Shown one piece after another: positions 12,901-25,113 of a stretch of 64,000 nt of DNA. The translations under genes were made by a program, and so were the position numbers. The notes under the pieces are model-generated. The model saw only the letters and a list, made by a program, of their open reading frames with translations, ran no database searches and had not been told where the DNA came from. The DNA comes from Bryum argenteum (lineage: Eukaryota; Streptophyta; Bryopsida; Bryales; Bryaceae), in assembly GCA_037043015.1 (NCBI GenBank), contig CM073328.1:18201495-18265494 (forward strand). Reading direction: 5' to 3'. The number at the start of each line of letters is the position of its first letter. Position 1 is the stretch's first letter.

Positions 12901-14686
12901 CAGCAACAGTGCCGAGAGAGAGAGAGAGAGTAGGAGGGAGAGAGGGAGGGAGAGGGAGAAGGATCATGGCGATGGGCTGTGTGCAACCCTAGCGATGGCG
13001 ACAACGACCCTCGCGTCTAACAATTCCAGGCTCAAAGCTCCCCTGCGCTCCGCCCGCTTGCCCACACCCGCCTGAGTTTCCATTTTTCCACCTCTCGATT
13101 TCTTCGTGTGGCATGATGTCAGCTGATTTCAGTGCACTTTCATTCTTCCAGGCTGCAGCTGTGCGCCTTCCAGGCTGATCCACCCCTCCTCTCATCATCA
13201 ACCCCACCCCCTTCATGCACATCTACTCCCCATTCGTCCTCCTTCGCATCCTTGTTGCCTCTTTCTCTGTCGGTAGTAGCTTGATCCCTGGTGGTGGATG
13301 TGCTCTTTGCCCTGCTCCCCCTCTTCCCTGCCCCTGCGTCGCGGGATGATTAGCGGCATTTTCTTCTGCCTCCTGCACTTACCAGCATTATGTGTCATCC
13401 CTCATATTGGAATTGGCCCAGTTGACGCCTTCACATCCTGGCAAGCAGAGCAAGAACGCGAAGGCTGCCGATGGTGGACAGGTTCACCTGCGTTTAGATT
13501 TGCTCGGGGTTTTGAATTTGGCCAGGGATGAGGATTTGGAGAGGGAACACGTGAACGATCATCTCAAGGCACCAAACCCTAGCTCAACCCCTGTAATGAC
13601 GTGCCTCTCCTCGCTTTTTCTTTCGGTACGTCCTCTATTTTCCTCTGTTTACGCAATTTACACACTTTGGGGACCCGATGAGGGTTTGTCCAGGTTGAAT
13701 TTCTTTTCTCTGAGGTGTAGGAGTCAGGGGGTCTTCATTTATTCTTAAACTCCTAGGAGCCGGTTTGTTTCCGAAGTGCATGTGTTTGTGATAGATTCGT
13801 GTGCATGATCGTGATATACTGCCGTTAAGGCTGAACTGGAGTTTGAAACATATGCTGATTAGTGCGGATCCTCTATTCCCTCCTGCGCTGTGCTTAGCAA
13901 TGCCATGCTGGTGTTAATCGTGCATTGGCACATGACTATCTTTGTCGCAAGTACTTCCCCTGTGGCTTCGCCGTGAGTTCATTTGGGGATTACGTAGTAG
14001 GTCAATTTCCCATCCTTTGAATCCTGCTGTAGTACATGTAGTTGTTGTAGTAGGAGCAGTGATAGTGCCTCATCGCTTTCAGCAGCTTAAGGGCCCCGAT
14101 CGAGATACAGAATTTTGAAGTTGAGGTTCTTAAACCTAACCCAGCTATATCACGCATAGATTCTATATCGTGCTTAAAAAAGATGACTTCTTCAGTGACA
14201 TAGCAGCATTCGCATCTTGAAGCTGGACGTTAGCATGGTTAGGTCCGAAAGCTTATATGCTCATCTTAGGGATAAAATGGTCACCTTACAAAGAATTTCA
14301 CACGCTTGAAATAGTCGCTTTGGAGCTTCACTTTTACGTACGGCAGCAAGCCATATCTTCAACCCGAAATCAGTTTTTTATAACGATGCTGGATGATATG
14401 CCTTGTGCTTTGCCCCGCTTACAGGTTCCTAATCCGGTGTTGTTTGTGCAGGTTCTCCTTTGCTGTATGTAAACGCGGGTGTGGAGGATGGGAGGTAGTT
14501 TGGACTGGTTCTTCGGCAATCAGTGGGGCGGTGTATTCTTCTCCGCCTGTCAGTAGTCTTGGGGTTTTTATTGGACAATGCAGCTGCAGCGTCGATGCTG
14601 GGAGTATGTGAGGAGGTTTCGACGAGCGAGGTGAAGGCGATGTGGTAGCGCGGTGAGTGGCACCGTGGTGGTGCCCTGGCGCAACC
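12901..14686 (+). other. probable 5' leader and promoter of the 14687 gene
   Basis: Base composition rises sharply near 12900, beginning with a GA microsatellite (~12916-12960) followed by GC-rich sequence. A possible leader intron runs from GTACGT at 13626 to an AG at about 14452 (TTTGTGCAG). No open frame here resembles a protein. That this is transcribed leader is inferred from position and composition. Confidence 0.4.
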
Positions 14687-17600
14687 ATGGCAGCATCCAT
14701 GCAGAGGATGGATTCTTCCAATTTGAGTAGCCCCGACGGTGGTCTGCATAACGGCGGAGGACCGCCGCATCGGACCTCGGTTGCCAGTTTAGATAAGTCC
14801 CATAGTTTCCGCGAGAGTCACGAGCCTGGCCGCGCTGCTGCGTCGGGCGGGCTCTCGAGCTCTCATGGCGAGCTCCCGTCTTTGACGAGCGTTCTCTTTC
14901 TGGAGCCCATCACCTTGACGGATGCCAAGTCTAATCGGCAAGTGGAGCTGCGCAGAGCCATGAACGCCGCCACCGGGCAACAAAGCGATGACCCGAGTCT
15001 GGGAAGCTTGCAGTCGAAGCCCCTCGAGAATTTCAGTCCGGATGAAATCAAGCGGGTGAGGAGCACGCTGTCGGACAACGCACACCGAGCCAGGTATGAA
15101 TCCAGGACATTGTCGTCGTCGACTGGGCTCATATCATGTCAAGTGGGCTACGAAGCAAGCGGGCGAAGTGGACCGAACGAACGAGTTAGCGCGGTTGAGA
15201 ATCTGCCGTTGACCAGTAGTGTGGGCCGTTGGTTGTTTGTGGAAGTCGGAATAACACTGATATGCTAGCAGGAGGGGAGGAATTGTAGTTATGCAAGCTC
15301 GCATTGTGTTGACCGTAAAGCTCTTGGAGCAATACTGTTTGTAGTTTAGTGTGGGCGGCCCGTATGTAATCCTTGGTGGGAATGACGTGCATTGGCAGGG
15401 AACGTTTGCGGCAGCTTTCGGAAGCGGTGATAAGGCTTGATCGATTCCAGAATGCCATTCAATCGAGAAGACGCAACAAAGCCGATTCTGGGGTCCATGA
15501 TCGTGGCTCACACCCAGGGCCAGGTCCGAGGGGTGCAGCAGCATCTACGACGAAAGGCGGCGGTCGTGGTGTTCCTAGCAGTGGCGAGGCTTCCGGGACA
15601 GCGAAGGGGGGAGAGAAGAGTAAGAGTGGAATCATTAACAAGCGGATGCGAACTTCGTTGGCCGATGCACGGGTATGGTGACTCACACGGTTTGTTGTGC
15701 TTGGCGTTGCTAAAGGTCTTTGGTGCATGTCTGTTTAGGTGCCAGCGCATGCCGGAGGAAGTGCGATGGCAGAATTCATCATGTCCTCATACTCCATGAT
15801 TCTGAAAGCTTGTGTTCATTAGCAGCATTGTATGCGGGTGGGCTTTATACATTCGACAGCTGAGTGCGCATATGTCAAATCATGTATTTGATGAGTGTTT
15901 AGATTCATTTTAAGAGATGCGTAAGAGTTAGTAAAAGTGGCGGATGGATGGTGTGTATATTATGTTTGAGAGTGACACATTTTCGTTTGGGTTTATTTTC
16001 CAGCCCGAGGGTAGGGCGATTAATTGGATCGTGCAGCGACCAGCGGTGCAAGAAAGGGAGCGAGACACCACCAAGCCGAGTAGCATCCTGAGCTCTCCAG
16101 GGGACCTGACGGAGAAAAGTCCTGGAGTAGGCAGTGACGGATGGGAGAAAGCAAAGATGAAAGGGAGAAGGTCAGCCACCTTAAAAGCAGATGCATCTGG
16201 GCTTGGTAATGCGAATGGTTGCACGGATGGGGATCGGGAGCAGAAGAGTAATGCTCGAGCGGGTGGGGGTGGCGATAGTCGATCCCGTCCCAGCGAAGGC
16301 CATGGTTTCAGGTTAGTGCTTAGACTGCGTGCGTTTACATACTTGGAGAATTTGAATAAACCTTGGGTTACTAATTAAGGCGTACGCCCGCAACGCACTC
16401 TCTAAGATGAGCTTTTAGTGTTAGCCCCAAATATTAAATTCATGATTGCTGTAACTTTGTATTCTTGATGAGAAGACTACGTACTCAAGATTTCACCTAT
16501 GTGAGTAGTTTAGATAAATGAACTTTCCGTAAGAACCAAGAAACAAGAAGGTCTGAATTTCACTTCGCTTTGCTCGTGAATCCTAATAACCTGGTCTTCT
16601 ATACATCGTATTCATAAATCTATTATCTACTTTTTCTTTGGCAAGAAAACGGTGACGCTTTTACAAGGACGACAAAGTGATTACATAAGTCTTCCCCTCT
16701 TTCAGATGTATAGAAGATTAATCACTAATGATTACAAAATTAGAAGTGTGGCATCATTGGATAACCAATGTAGTGTAGTCGAATGTTTGATGACTACCGT
16801 TAGTCTAGAAGTCTGAAACCGAGTATTATGGAGTGGATCCTCTGGTGCTGTCTCTGATGCAGCATGAGCGGGTTGGTGTTGTACTGTAAGCTTGAACTCT
16901 TCTTGTATTGCTGATATGGAAGGTGCCATTGGTGTGCTTACTGGCAGGTCTGGTCTTGTGCATGGCACAACGTCTGTGCAGAAGGGGGAGTCTGGTGTGC
17001 AGGTTAATGGATCAAGTATACGAGGTAGTAGCAAAAGCGATCTCGAGGGCTCATCATACGCTTTGGAAAAGTCGGAGCGGTTTGATATGACTGAGCGTGA
17101 GCGTGTGAACGGCAAACTTGGAGCCAAGTACGTGTGCTGCTGCGGCGTTCGCGTAGTTTATATTTGCATAGCTATGAATGATGGACCTTTTCGCTATTTT
17201 TTCAGACTCGATGTCCTTGGTGTTAAGATTGAGGAAGCAACATAATTGTTTAAGTGTGCAGACGTTTAAATGCAGTATGGTCGTCTTTTTGTAGACCGGT
17301 TTCTCGAGTTGAAGGGCGTCAAGGTAGCCCTGGGATTACAGCAAAGGCGAAGGGTGCTAGAGCACCACGGTCGAATTCGGTCACTGGCGCGAATCAGACG
17401 GGTCATATGAGTCGTTCTTCCTCGTTCACGGAAGTTCGTGAGAAGCCATCAGTGATTACTCCACCCAAGCCGCAGGTGTCTTCTGGTCTCGTACATAAGA
17501 AGAGGCCAGCTTCCTCAAGGTCATCATCTCCTCCTGTTGCTTCTTGGGGTAGTTCTCGACATCAGAAGATGGCGCGTGCAAGGCGAGTGAATCCGATGCC

Positions 17601-20600
17601 CCCGGTAAGCATCTCCGTTCCAGCGAAGGAAGATGCAAACGGGGTTGGCGGTGGAGGTTCGCATTTGCTGGATGGAAGTGCGTCAGCTGTGACTTCAAGC
17701 GCGAGATTGAACCCTGCAGTTACAAGTGGAGGTTCGAATCTGGCGAAACGATTGTCGGGCGGGCATGGTGCTCCTCCCAGCAAGGCTCAGATGGAGCGGC
17801 TGTTTATTTCCGTGGGGCCTGCGGAGAGCGACGAAGGCCTAGACGAGGGCCACAAGTTTAAAGATAGAAATCCTAAACACGAGGTTGTGGTGGGGAAGCA
17901 CAAACTGTCGGGTATGAGTCAAAAGCTAGGGACTGTGGTGGTGCCAACCAGGAAAGAGATGGTGTTAGCACAGGAAGAAAGTGGAGGTGGGGATGGGGTA
18001 AGACGGCAGGGACGGACTGGAAGAGGGTCTGTGACACCGCGGGTGCTGGCGGTGAGCTCGCCATCTGGGAAGGTAGAGGCGTCCCCACTGAATGCAAAGC
18101 CGACAAGGAGTGCAAGGGTGACGGTGGAGTCAAAACCAGCAGGGTAGGTTGCTGACTGTCGTGGAAGCTGGAATCAATCTTTGGGTTAAGGATCAGGTGT
18201 AGGGGACGGTGTTGGTTGGAAGTGTATTTTTTTACTAATGAGTAGCTTTGTAAAGTCGTAGCTGTGTGGTTGATGTTTTGACGTTTCTCTAATCTCTTAG
18301 AGTGTCCTTATAGAGTTTAGTGTTTGCCTCTTAAAGTCTTTTCTGTGAAGGAATCTTGTTGTACTGGAGGAGTGGCAAGAGTCGTTCTCTGCAGTAATTG
18401 TTAGCGCTATGTTGTACATATGTAGACCTGGACGCCCAGTAACCAAGAAAGCCGTTAGCGACCGCAAAGCTTTGGGCAGACCGAGACGTGTAGCTGTGGG
18501 CAGTAGCGTTGCTGTGTTGTCAGGTACGATTGTGATTCGTTTGTTGTGGTTACAGTTCCCTTCTAGAGTGAGCGCTACATTGGCTTGTTTGTTATGAATC
18601 TGCCATTACTCCGGTGAACGCCAGTCTCAAGTCATATTTACTCAGAGTGTATTTTCGAATGTCCAGGTGAGGAAGATGACGACCGTCACCAGTTGTTGGA
18701 GGCGGTTCAGCGGGCCGTCGACTTTAGTGGTAAGGCTTCTGGGAGCTTGTGATGATCCTATCTTATTATGCTTCTTTTTATATTCTGTATATTTCGACTT
18801 AATTGGCCGTCCTGGATGTATGTGCAGCTGCTGCCTGCTCCAGTCCCTTTTGGACCGAAGTCGAACCATATTTTGCTCATGTTACTGCGGATGAGCTTTC
18901 TTTTCTGCACAGGGAGGTACATACATATATTTTTCCTCTTATCCATCTTATAGTTGGTCTACTTAGCCATGTTTTGTCTATGCAGCCACGTTCGCAGTAG
19001 AGGTACTATCTTCCTGCAGCATGCTGCAATCGAAAATTTCTGGTCCCAATTAGCATATGTTTATGAATTGGGAATGCTTTTTTCTGACCTCAATTCATTG
19101 TAATGATTTTGCTCAGTTCATCAATTTACATGATGTGTAGTATAGCATATTAATCAGTCCTCATCGTTGGGCTTGTAGATGGCTCGAGCGGGTAATAGCA
19201 ATACTGCTGTACACGATCAGCTGGATACAGCAATCAAGTCTATCAGTCTCCATCAGACAGATATAGAAAGTGACGAAAGCAAGAATCTGAAGAACATGCG
19301 GAAGCACACTGAGACTGAACCAATTTACATGAGAGGAAGGAGTAGAGGACGACATGATAAAGCTTTCTCATTGTCTCAACTTCTGCTGTCTGCCTTTATC
19401 AGCGGAAGGGTGGGCAATGATCGGCAGATAGTATCTGATGAGACCTGTATAGACCGGGACTCAGATTCTCCGCTGCCTCCTAGCTGCCATAGTGAGATCG
19501 ACTATGACAGGAGAGATGCGGAAGGGGAATCGGATGTAGATAATGGAGGTTACAGCGAATGCTCTCCTATCTCTGGTGATCAAGGAGATCCACTCTGGGG
19601 TGAAGTTCAAGGTTTGCTCTTCTCAAGTTTTTTACGTTCTATGGCAATCCAAGTGTTGAAGTTGTGCCAGTTTGTATGCTCGTGCTTGCTTTACAGTTCT
19701 GTACATTTCGTACAAATGATCTCTGTGCCACTTGATGGAAACTAAAATGGATCTAAACAGCTTTGCTGTTTAGAGTTGATTTCTTATTGTAAGTATTTTG
19801 AGCCCATATCCTGAGAGGTCACAATTATGTTAGTGGTGATGACTAACCGCTTTTTGGTGATTTTGCAGATGAAGATGTTATTCTTGCGGATAACGATATC
19901 CATCAGTATGGCAGAGCAGATTGGACTGATGTGGGAGATTGTGTAAGGGATCACCAGCCAGTATCTGGCAGCCAGATGGAAAACGGTTCGTTGGATTGGG
20001 AAGAACAATATCAAAAGATGAGCTTAGATGACAGGTTACACCTGGAGTTGAGCAGCATCGGGGTGCTACCTGCGCAACCGGTAAGTGAGAAATTTGTGTA
20101 TCAGATAGATATCGGATATGGATGTGTCAATATGAGTCAATAAGTTGAAATTCCATGTTTTCTTTTATTTAATATATTTCTCCGTGGACTACTTGCTCAT
20201 GTTATATGTGGTCCACTTTCACTTTAAGCTATTCAGTTCTACAAGTGGAGTCTAACTTGTCTCGTGCTTCTGAGTGTATTCAGAGGAATCTCAATGAGTT
20301 GGAGGACGATGAACTAAGTGAAGAGTTGAGGAGATTGCAAAACGATCTCAATAATCAGGTAAAAGTCCACGCTGATTAGTGTTAATGAGGAAACAGAACA
20401 TGGTTTCTGTTATGATGGGATGGGATGGGAAAGGAACAATAAGTATCATTGTTGCTCTCAATCAGTAATTAGTGTGTCACTGGCAGCTCTCGAGTAACAA
20501 GGAGCGGTTGTTCAAGCTTGAGGATGCTGTTGTAGAGAGGCGCGAGACTGACGAAAGGTACTCTTTTGTTTTTCCATCATTACTGCATGTAATTGTGCAT

Positions 20601-21948
20601 TTCCGTACGCTCCAATTTCATGTCTTGCGTACAGATTTTTAGTGTCTGAGCAGAGCTGTACCTTTTCTATTACTTGATTCGCAAGCACCAGCTTTGCTAA
20701 TTCATGTTCGAACTGGTTATTACCCTAATCTCATTTGGAATCTTGTCCGCAGGGCACGCGAGAAACTTGCCATGGACAAATTTGTGGAGTTGGCGTATAA
20801 TAAGAAACTGGTAATCCGGAATGCTGCCCTTTTCATGTACTTGTTAGAACTTTATATGAAGGCTCGGATACCAGAGTGAGTTCCGATGGGCGTGATTATG
20901 AGAGTTTGAGTTTTGTATTGGTGCTAGTCAAGAGTGCCAGGCCCTCATATGTGACTTTGACATAAGTGAGTTAGCAATCATTCGATAAGAGGATAACACT
21001 TCGATTCTTTTTCTGAATTACGATCGTCAGGAAGTAACTTACTAACAGAAGCCTCTTCTTTGGCCGCAGTGTGGCCGTTTTACGAAAGGAGCAGCTGGCA
21101 AAGCCGCAAGGGCCGCTGCTCTTGAATTTTCGAAACGGGTATTGGCAAGGGTTCAGAAGTTTGAGGCTGGTCTTAGTTGTTTAACTGAGCCCGCGCTACG
21201 TGATAAACTATTTTGCGTTCGGCCCAGTCTAGTGGAATCTTGTCCTAATGCTGGCAGAAATAGGGCGAAGGAGGATGGTCTAGAAGCAAGTGGTGAAAGA
21301 ATGAATTCAGATTGTACAGGATCTATGGATATGTCGCATTTGAAGGAAGAGAGCAGGGAACGAGCTGAGGAGCGAGAGATCTTTCTGGAAGATGTGTCGG
21401 GGTACACGAGCACCCGCGATGTGAATACGTTGAGCTCGAATGGGTATGGGGGAACCAAAGGGAAACGAAGTGAAAGGGACAGGGACGGGAAGGTGAAGGA
21501 CGGAGGGGCGTCAGCAGCACGGTCGAGTCAGGGGAATACGAAAGGGGAGCGCAAGAACAAAACGAAACCCAGACAAAAGACAGGATCCTTGTTGAAGTCC
21601 ATGCAGGGGAGCTCAGTGCCCAGAACTGCCATGGCAGACAATAGTCACCCGATGGGGAACGCCAGGGCGTCAAGTCAGGCCCTGGGCGCTGGTGCGAGGA
21701 GGGACGAAGCAGCGATGCAGTCCAGTCTACCGGGCCTGCTAGAACCAGCACAGGCGGATGCAGAGGGCCCGTTCGACCTGTCGACCATCCCTCTGCCGGG
21801 CATGGAAGACATGAACATGGTTCAACAGGATATGAATTCATGGCTGGGAGACTTTGAATTGGAGGATACCCTGCAGCAGACCGATTTCCTCAACATGGGA
21901 TTAGATGTTCCAATGGACGACTTGTCCGGGTTGAACATGATGATGTGA
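14687..21948 (+). CDS. plant-specific nuclear-type protein, At2g19390/At4g29790 family
   Basis: Fourteen exons join in phase to 1331 residues: 14687-15093, 15399-15672, 16004-16311, 16948-17127, 17295-18143, 18426-18523, 18667-18729, 18828-18916, 19179-19611, 19869-20080, 20284-20358 (acceptor possibly 20251), 20487-20557, 20753-20810, 21070-21948. The start sits in an ACCATGGC context. Family landmarks recognised from memory of the Arabidopsis proteins (annotated as serine/arginine repetitive matrix-like): an N-terminal LPSLTSVLFLEPI...ELRRAMN block; KRMRTSLADAR; a Ser/Arg-rich RPASSRSSSPPVASW with an RARRVNP tail; RPGRPVTKKAVSDRKALGR; CSSPFWTEVEPYFAHV; LHLELSSIGVLP; a coiled-coil stretch; and the acidic C-terminus ending PMDDLSGLNMMM. 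Much of it looks disordered and basic. There is no known catalytic domain. I recall these proteins being reported with the plant SAGA acetyltransferase complex, but this was not verified. Confidence 0.88.
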
Positions 21949-22826
21949 AAAGCAGCAGCAGGAGGGTGCATGCCACGAATGGGGCCATTGTCCCGGTTGG
22001 CAATTTGTGATTATGATGGACGGGTTGCCCTTTTGTACATTGAAAGTTGACGTTGCCTCAGCCAAGCGTGTCTGGAGCCAGGCAGCCACACGGCCTCGAG
22101 TGTCATGCTTCACTTAGAGCTGGCTGTTTGGAAGACAAGGTGCGAGGTGGGTTGATTAATAAGGGGGGCTTCCTTCCGGTGGGATGCCGTCATGCTTGTA
22201 CGTTTACAGGGTTGAAATACTTTTAGGATTTTTTTGAACAAAATGAGCAACAGACAGTTGAAGGTGCGCAACTGCACCGGGTTGGTTGCGTTGGACTGCA
22301 GTCGCCTTGTGCCTGTTTTTACGCATAGTGATCACCATCTTGTACCAAAATTCGTTGAAACATTCTGTATTTTGACAGACTCACGTTCACTCTTTAGTAT
22401 GTTGTCTGCTGCGGTGTACATTTCCAGCTGCATTTAGTAGTACAGTTCGCTTTCTGTGAGGTTCGGTGTCTGCCTCCTGCTTCGACCTGCTTTCCGTTTC
22501 TTCAGTGATGTTTCATAAACTGATGTATTCTCCAGCGATGTTGTGGGAACTTGCCAGGACTTGCGATTGCAGTGCAACACCCATTGAGGGGTCAGTATAT
22601 CGAATATTGAATATTACCATCACATCATACATTGATATCATATATCATTTATGAAGTTGCACTTGAGATCACAACAATGAACAAAAAATCTACTGCAATC
22701 GTATCAAAGCTTGCCATTTCTGTACCAATGCCACCTGCACGCAAGATTCTTCCAACATGCCACAACTGTTTTGGACTTAGGGTGTGTAGGGGTTAGTAAA
22801 GTTTCAACAAATTCGGGCTTGAGAAA
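21949..22826. other. 3'UTR and intergenic spacer
   Basis: The first few hundred bases are probably the 3'UTR of the upstream gene. An isolated TAGGGGTTAG at about 22789 resembles the outer end of the TTAA-ended element family and may mark a decayed copy next to the element at 22827. Nothing else was recognised. Confidence 0.4.
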
Positions 22827-23640
22827 TTAACCCCTAAAGTCGAAATCCCCCAAAACTGTCGTAACTCGTCAAAACCACCCTCTTTCAATGCAAGATGAAA
22901 ATGTTCAATTTTTGACGTAACCGTAAGATCTTATACTTAACTTGTCCATGTATGTGTGTACCAAAACTTAGTTCCAAATCCCTTACCAATTGTGAGATCA
23001 TAACATTCAAAGTTGAAAAAAAGTTTTTTTCCCTTGTTGCAAAATGGGTTTGAAGTTTTTTTTTAGCCCAAAAAACCAGTTTTAAGAGTAAATTTGAACT
23101 GAGGCTCTTCAAATTCTTGTTCCTTAGTTAGTTAGGAACGTGCCTATGCAATTTTTACCCACATGCGACCTATAAAACTTAATGAAATGCTTGAACTTTC
23201 ACATGGAGGTATGGTGAAATTCAACTTCAAAGGTCCCTCTTTGGTAATAAAAATAGCATGTAAAGAATAATTGGAAAAAAGATCCAAACGGTGAAATCAT
23301 GCCTTACAACCTTATTTCCAAGTACAAAAAACAAAAATTGTAAAATAGTAAAATCTCAATTTTTGGTGAATTTTTGAAGTTCCAGCAATCTTATTTATTT
23401 TGGGCAGATTTTGAGAATAAACGAGCATATACCACAGTTTGGGCAGATTCCAAACAGTGTTTCCAAACTTTGACCGTAAATATCTCATGAAGTACGAGGA
23501 ATTTAGCAGCATGAAATGACTTTTCGGAAAGCTATGGAAAGACTCTTTAACCTGCAAAAGGTTTCAATTTCGTACGGGCTAAATATAGTAAGTACGGGGC
23601 AAACGACGCGAATCAGGCTCTTTTCGACTTTAGGGGTTAA
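22827..23640. mobile_element. TTAA-ended inverted-repeat element, copy A
   Basis: The left end reads TTAACCCCTAAAGTCGAAA and the right end is its reverse complement (TTTCGACTTTAGGGGTTAA), giving a terminal inverted repeat of at least 19 bp. The TTAA at each edge fits a 4-bp TTAA target duplication as made by piggyBac-type transposases. The element is 814 bp and non-coding. The internal text (AACCGTAAGATCTT, GAGATCATAACATTCAAAG, GAGGCTCTTCAAATTC) recurs in other copies in this window, so it is a dispersed non-autonomous family. Confidence 0.75.
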
Positions 23641-23892
23641 GTAGTTGAGAAATATATGAACTGAGTAATTTCGGGTGCTAATAGAATCAGCGAAACTTCG
23701 GAAAGAGCACAAATTGGCGCCAATGCCGAAGGGCTTACGACGATAGTAACCTTTGAGGGGGATTCTGGAGGCATCACGTTAAATGGCATGGGCAAGTTTC
23801 AAAATTGCACAAGGAAGTCCATTTGGTTTGATTGCATTCAGCATCCGCATCTTGAAGTAAGCCTAGAAATGGACGTGCGTAAATCTAAGCTC

Positions 23893-24033
23893 CGTCCTCA
23901 TTTTTTTCTCTTCAAAAAAAGAGGTCTTTGTAGCTCTTGCAAGTCCAACTTGTCACATGCACAAAAACGTCCTCATTTTTTCTCTTCAAAAAAGAGCTCT
24001 TTGTAGCTCTTGCAAGTCCAACTCATCACATAC
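23893..24033. repeat. tandem duplication, ~75-bp unit, 2 copies
   Basis: The unit starting CGTCCTCATTTTT and ending GCAAGTCCAACT plus a CACATRC stretch occurs at 23893-23967 and again from 23968. The copies differ by a few bases. No function is evident. Confidence 0.8.
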
Positions 24034-24085
24034 CCGTTAAAGAATCGTATGTCCCATTCGGCCAGTTTATGACGATTTCTTTTAG

Positions 24086-24288
24086 GCAGAATCGGCAGCT
24101 GAGGTGGAGTGCCGATTCTGCCCGTCCATAGTCGGCCAGCCTTGCCGATTCTGGTCCTTTAATGCTAGAGAAGCGGCAATACATTGCCGATTCGGCAGTA
24201 TGGTTCAGCCAGCTGGCTCGCCCTATGGGCTTTCCAGTGACCTCACCACCGAATCTGCCGAATCGGCAATTCACTGCCGCTTCTCTAG
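24086..24288. repeat. nested inverted repeats (hairpin cluster) built on GCCGATTC
   Basis: Outer arms at 24165-24198 and 24255-24288 are 34 nt each, inverted, with about four mismatches, around a 56-nt loop. Just upstream, GCAGAATCGGCA (from ~24088) and TGCCGATTCTGC form a perfect 12-bp hairpin with a 12-nt loop. The GCCGATT/AATCGGC word recurs many times across ~24080-24350. This could be a foldback MITE or a small-RNA precursor. Confidence 0.7.
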
Positions 24289-24909
24289 TACAAAAACATA
24301 GAGAAGGGATTTCCGAGCCTCGTTTCCCACAGAATTGCCGAATCCCTCCACTTGACCATATAACATAAATTTGTTGGGACTGAACACGACATCAAGGAAG
24401 GAGGTAACAGAGACGCAACACAGTTTCTACACTAAAACAACGCAATTCCAACGCTCAGTCAAAATTCCACTTTTGACACGCCACTGAAGTGCGACCAGAA
24501 CTGCAACCTTTACCACTACGAATCGACCCCACCTACGACACAGAACATTGTGGAACACTGCACATTGCTAGAGCTTGTTCAAACCAAATGTTGGAGACAA
24601 CTTTCGACCCCTGGCAACTGCTCTTGAGGAAAGCTATTTGATTGATCGACAACTGCTAAGCGTCGGAAAGACATGTTCGATGGAAAGAAACTGAAAATTG
24701 AAGCATCTAGGTCATGCGAGAGAGAAAGAGACCGAAATTGCAGATTAGAACTCCAAATTCAAAATCACATTAAATGTACAGCAGCAAGGAAAACCCCGCT
24801 AGAAGGAGCACAGCATATCCAGGGGACCACATTTGTGTTGCTTTCTGGTGAAGCAGGAAAGTAGGTGCACCAATTAGGAACGGAAATATATAATCGTTTC
24901 TCAAACTCA
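24289..24909 (-). other. 3' flank of the protease-inhibitor gene
   Basis: No coding frame is supported. The stretch lies downstream of the minus-strand inhibitor gene and probably contains its 3'UTR. No element ends were recognised apart from one more AATTGCCGAATC word near 24333. Confidence 0.35.
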
Positions 24910-25113
24910 TCAACCGATGGTAGGGCATTTCACAACCTTCCGCTCGGCGTTGACAAAAAGCCGCACCCGATTCGTGTTGTAATCCATGGTCGTCATCATG
25001 CCCGATGCCACAATTTGCACATTCAAGTTGGGCCTCTCGGTCAGAATGTGCGTCTTGGCTTCCTCCGCATCACGGCCCACAAGATCTGGCCAGCGCCCGT
25101 CTGCCGTCCACAT
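24910..25113 (-). CDS. potato inhibitor I family serine protease inhibitor
   Basis: This family inhibits chymotrypsin- and subtilisin-like serine proteases by presenting a rigid binding loop. The 67-residue product starts MWTADGRWPDLVGRDAEEAK and ends with RKVVKCPTIG, matching the family's usual WPELVG start, RVRVFVD core (here RVRLFVN) and C-terminal PxxG, at the usual length of about 70. By alignment to the family loop (GSPVTxD), the predicted P1-P1' bond is Met-Asp within TTMDY. No signal peptide is visible, as in many cytosolic members. The frame stays open upstream to an ATG at 25155, so a longer start or an upstream exon is possible; 25113 is chosen because it gives the canonical length. 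The upstream region is strongly pyrimidine-rich on the coding strand. Confidence 0.8.
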   Translation of the reverse strand: MWTADGRWPDLVGRDAEEAKTHILTERPNLNVQIVASGMMTTMDYNTNRVRLFVNAERKVVKCPTIG

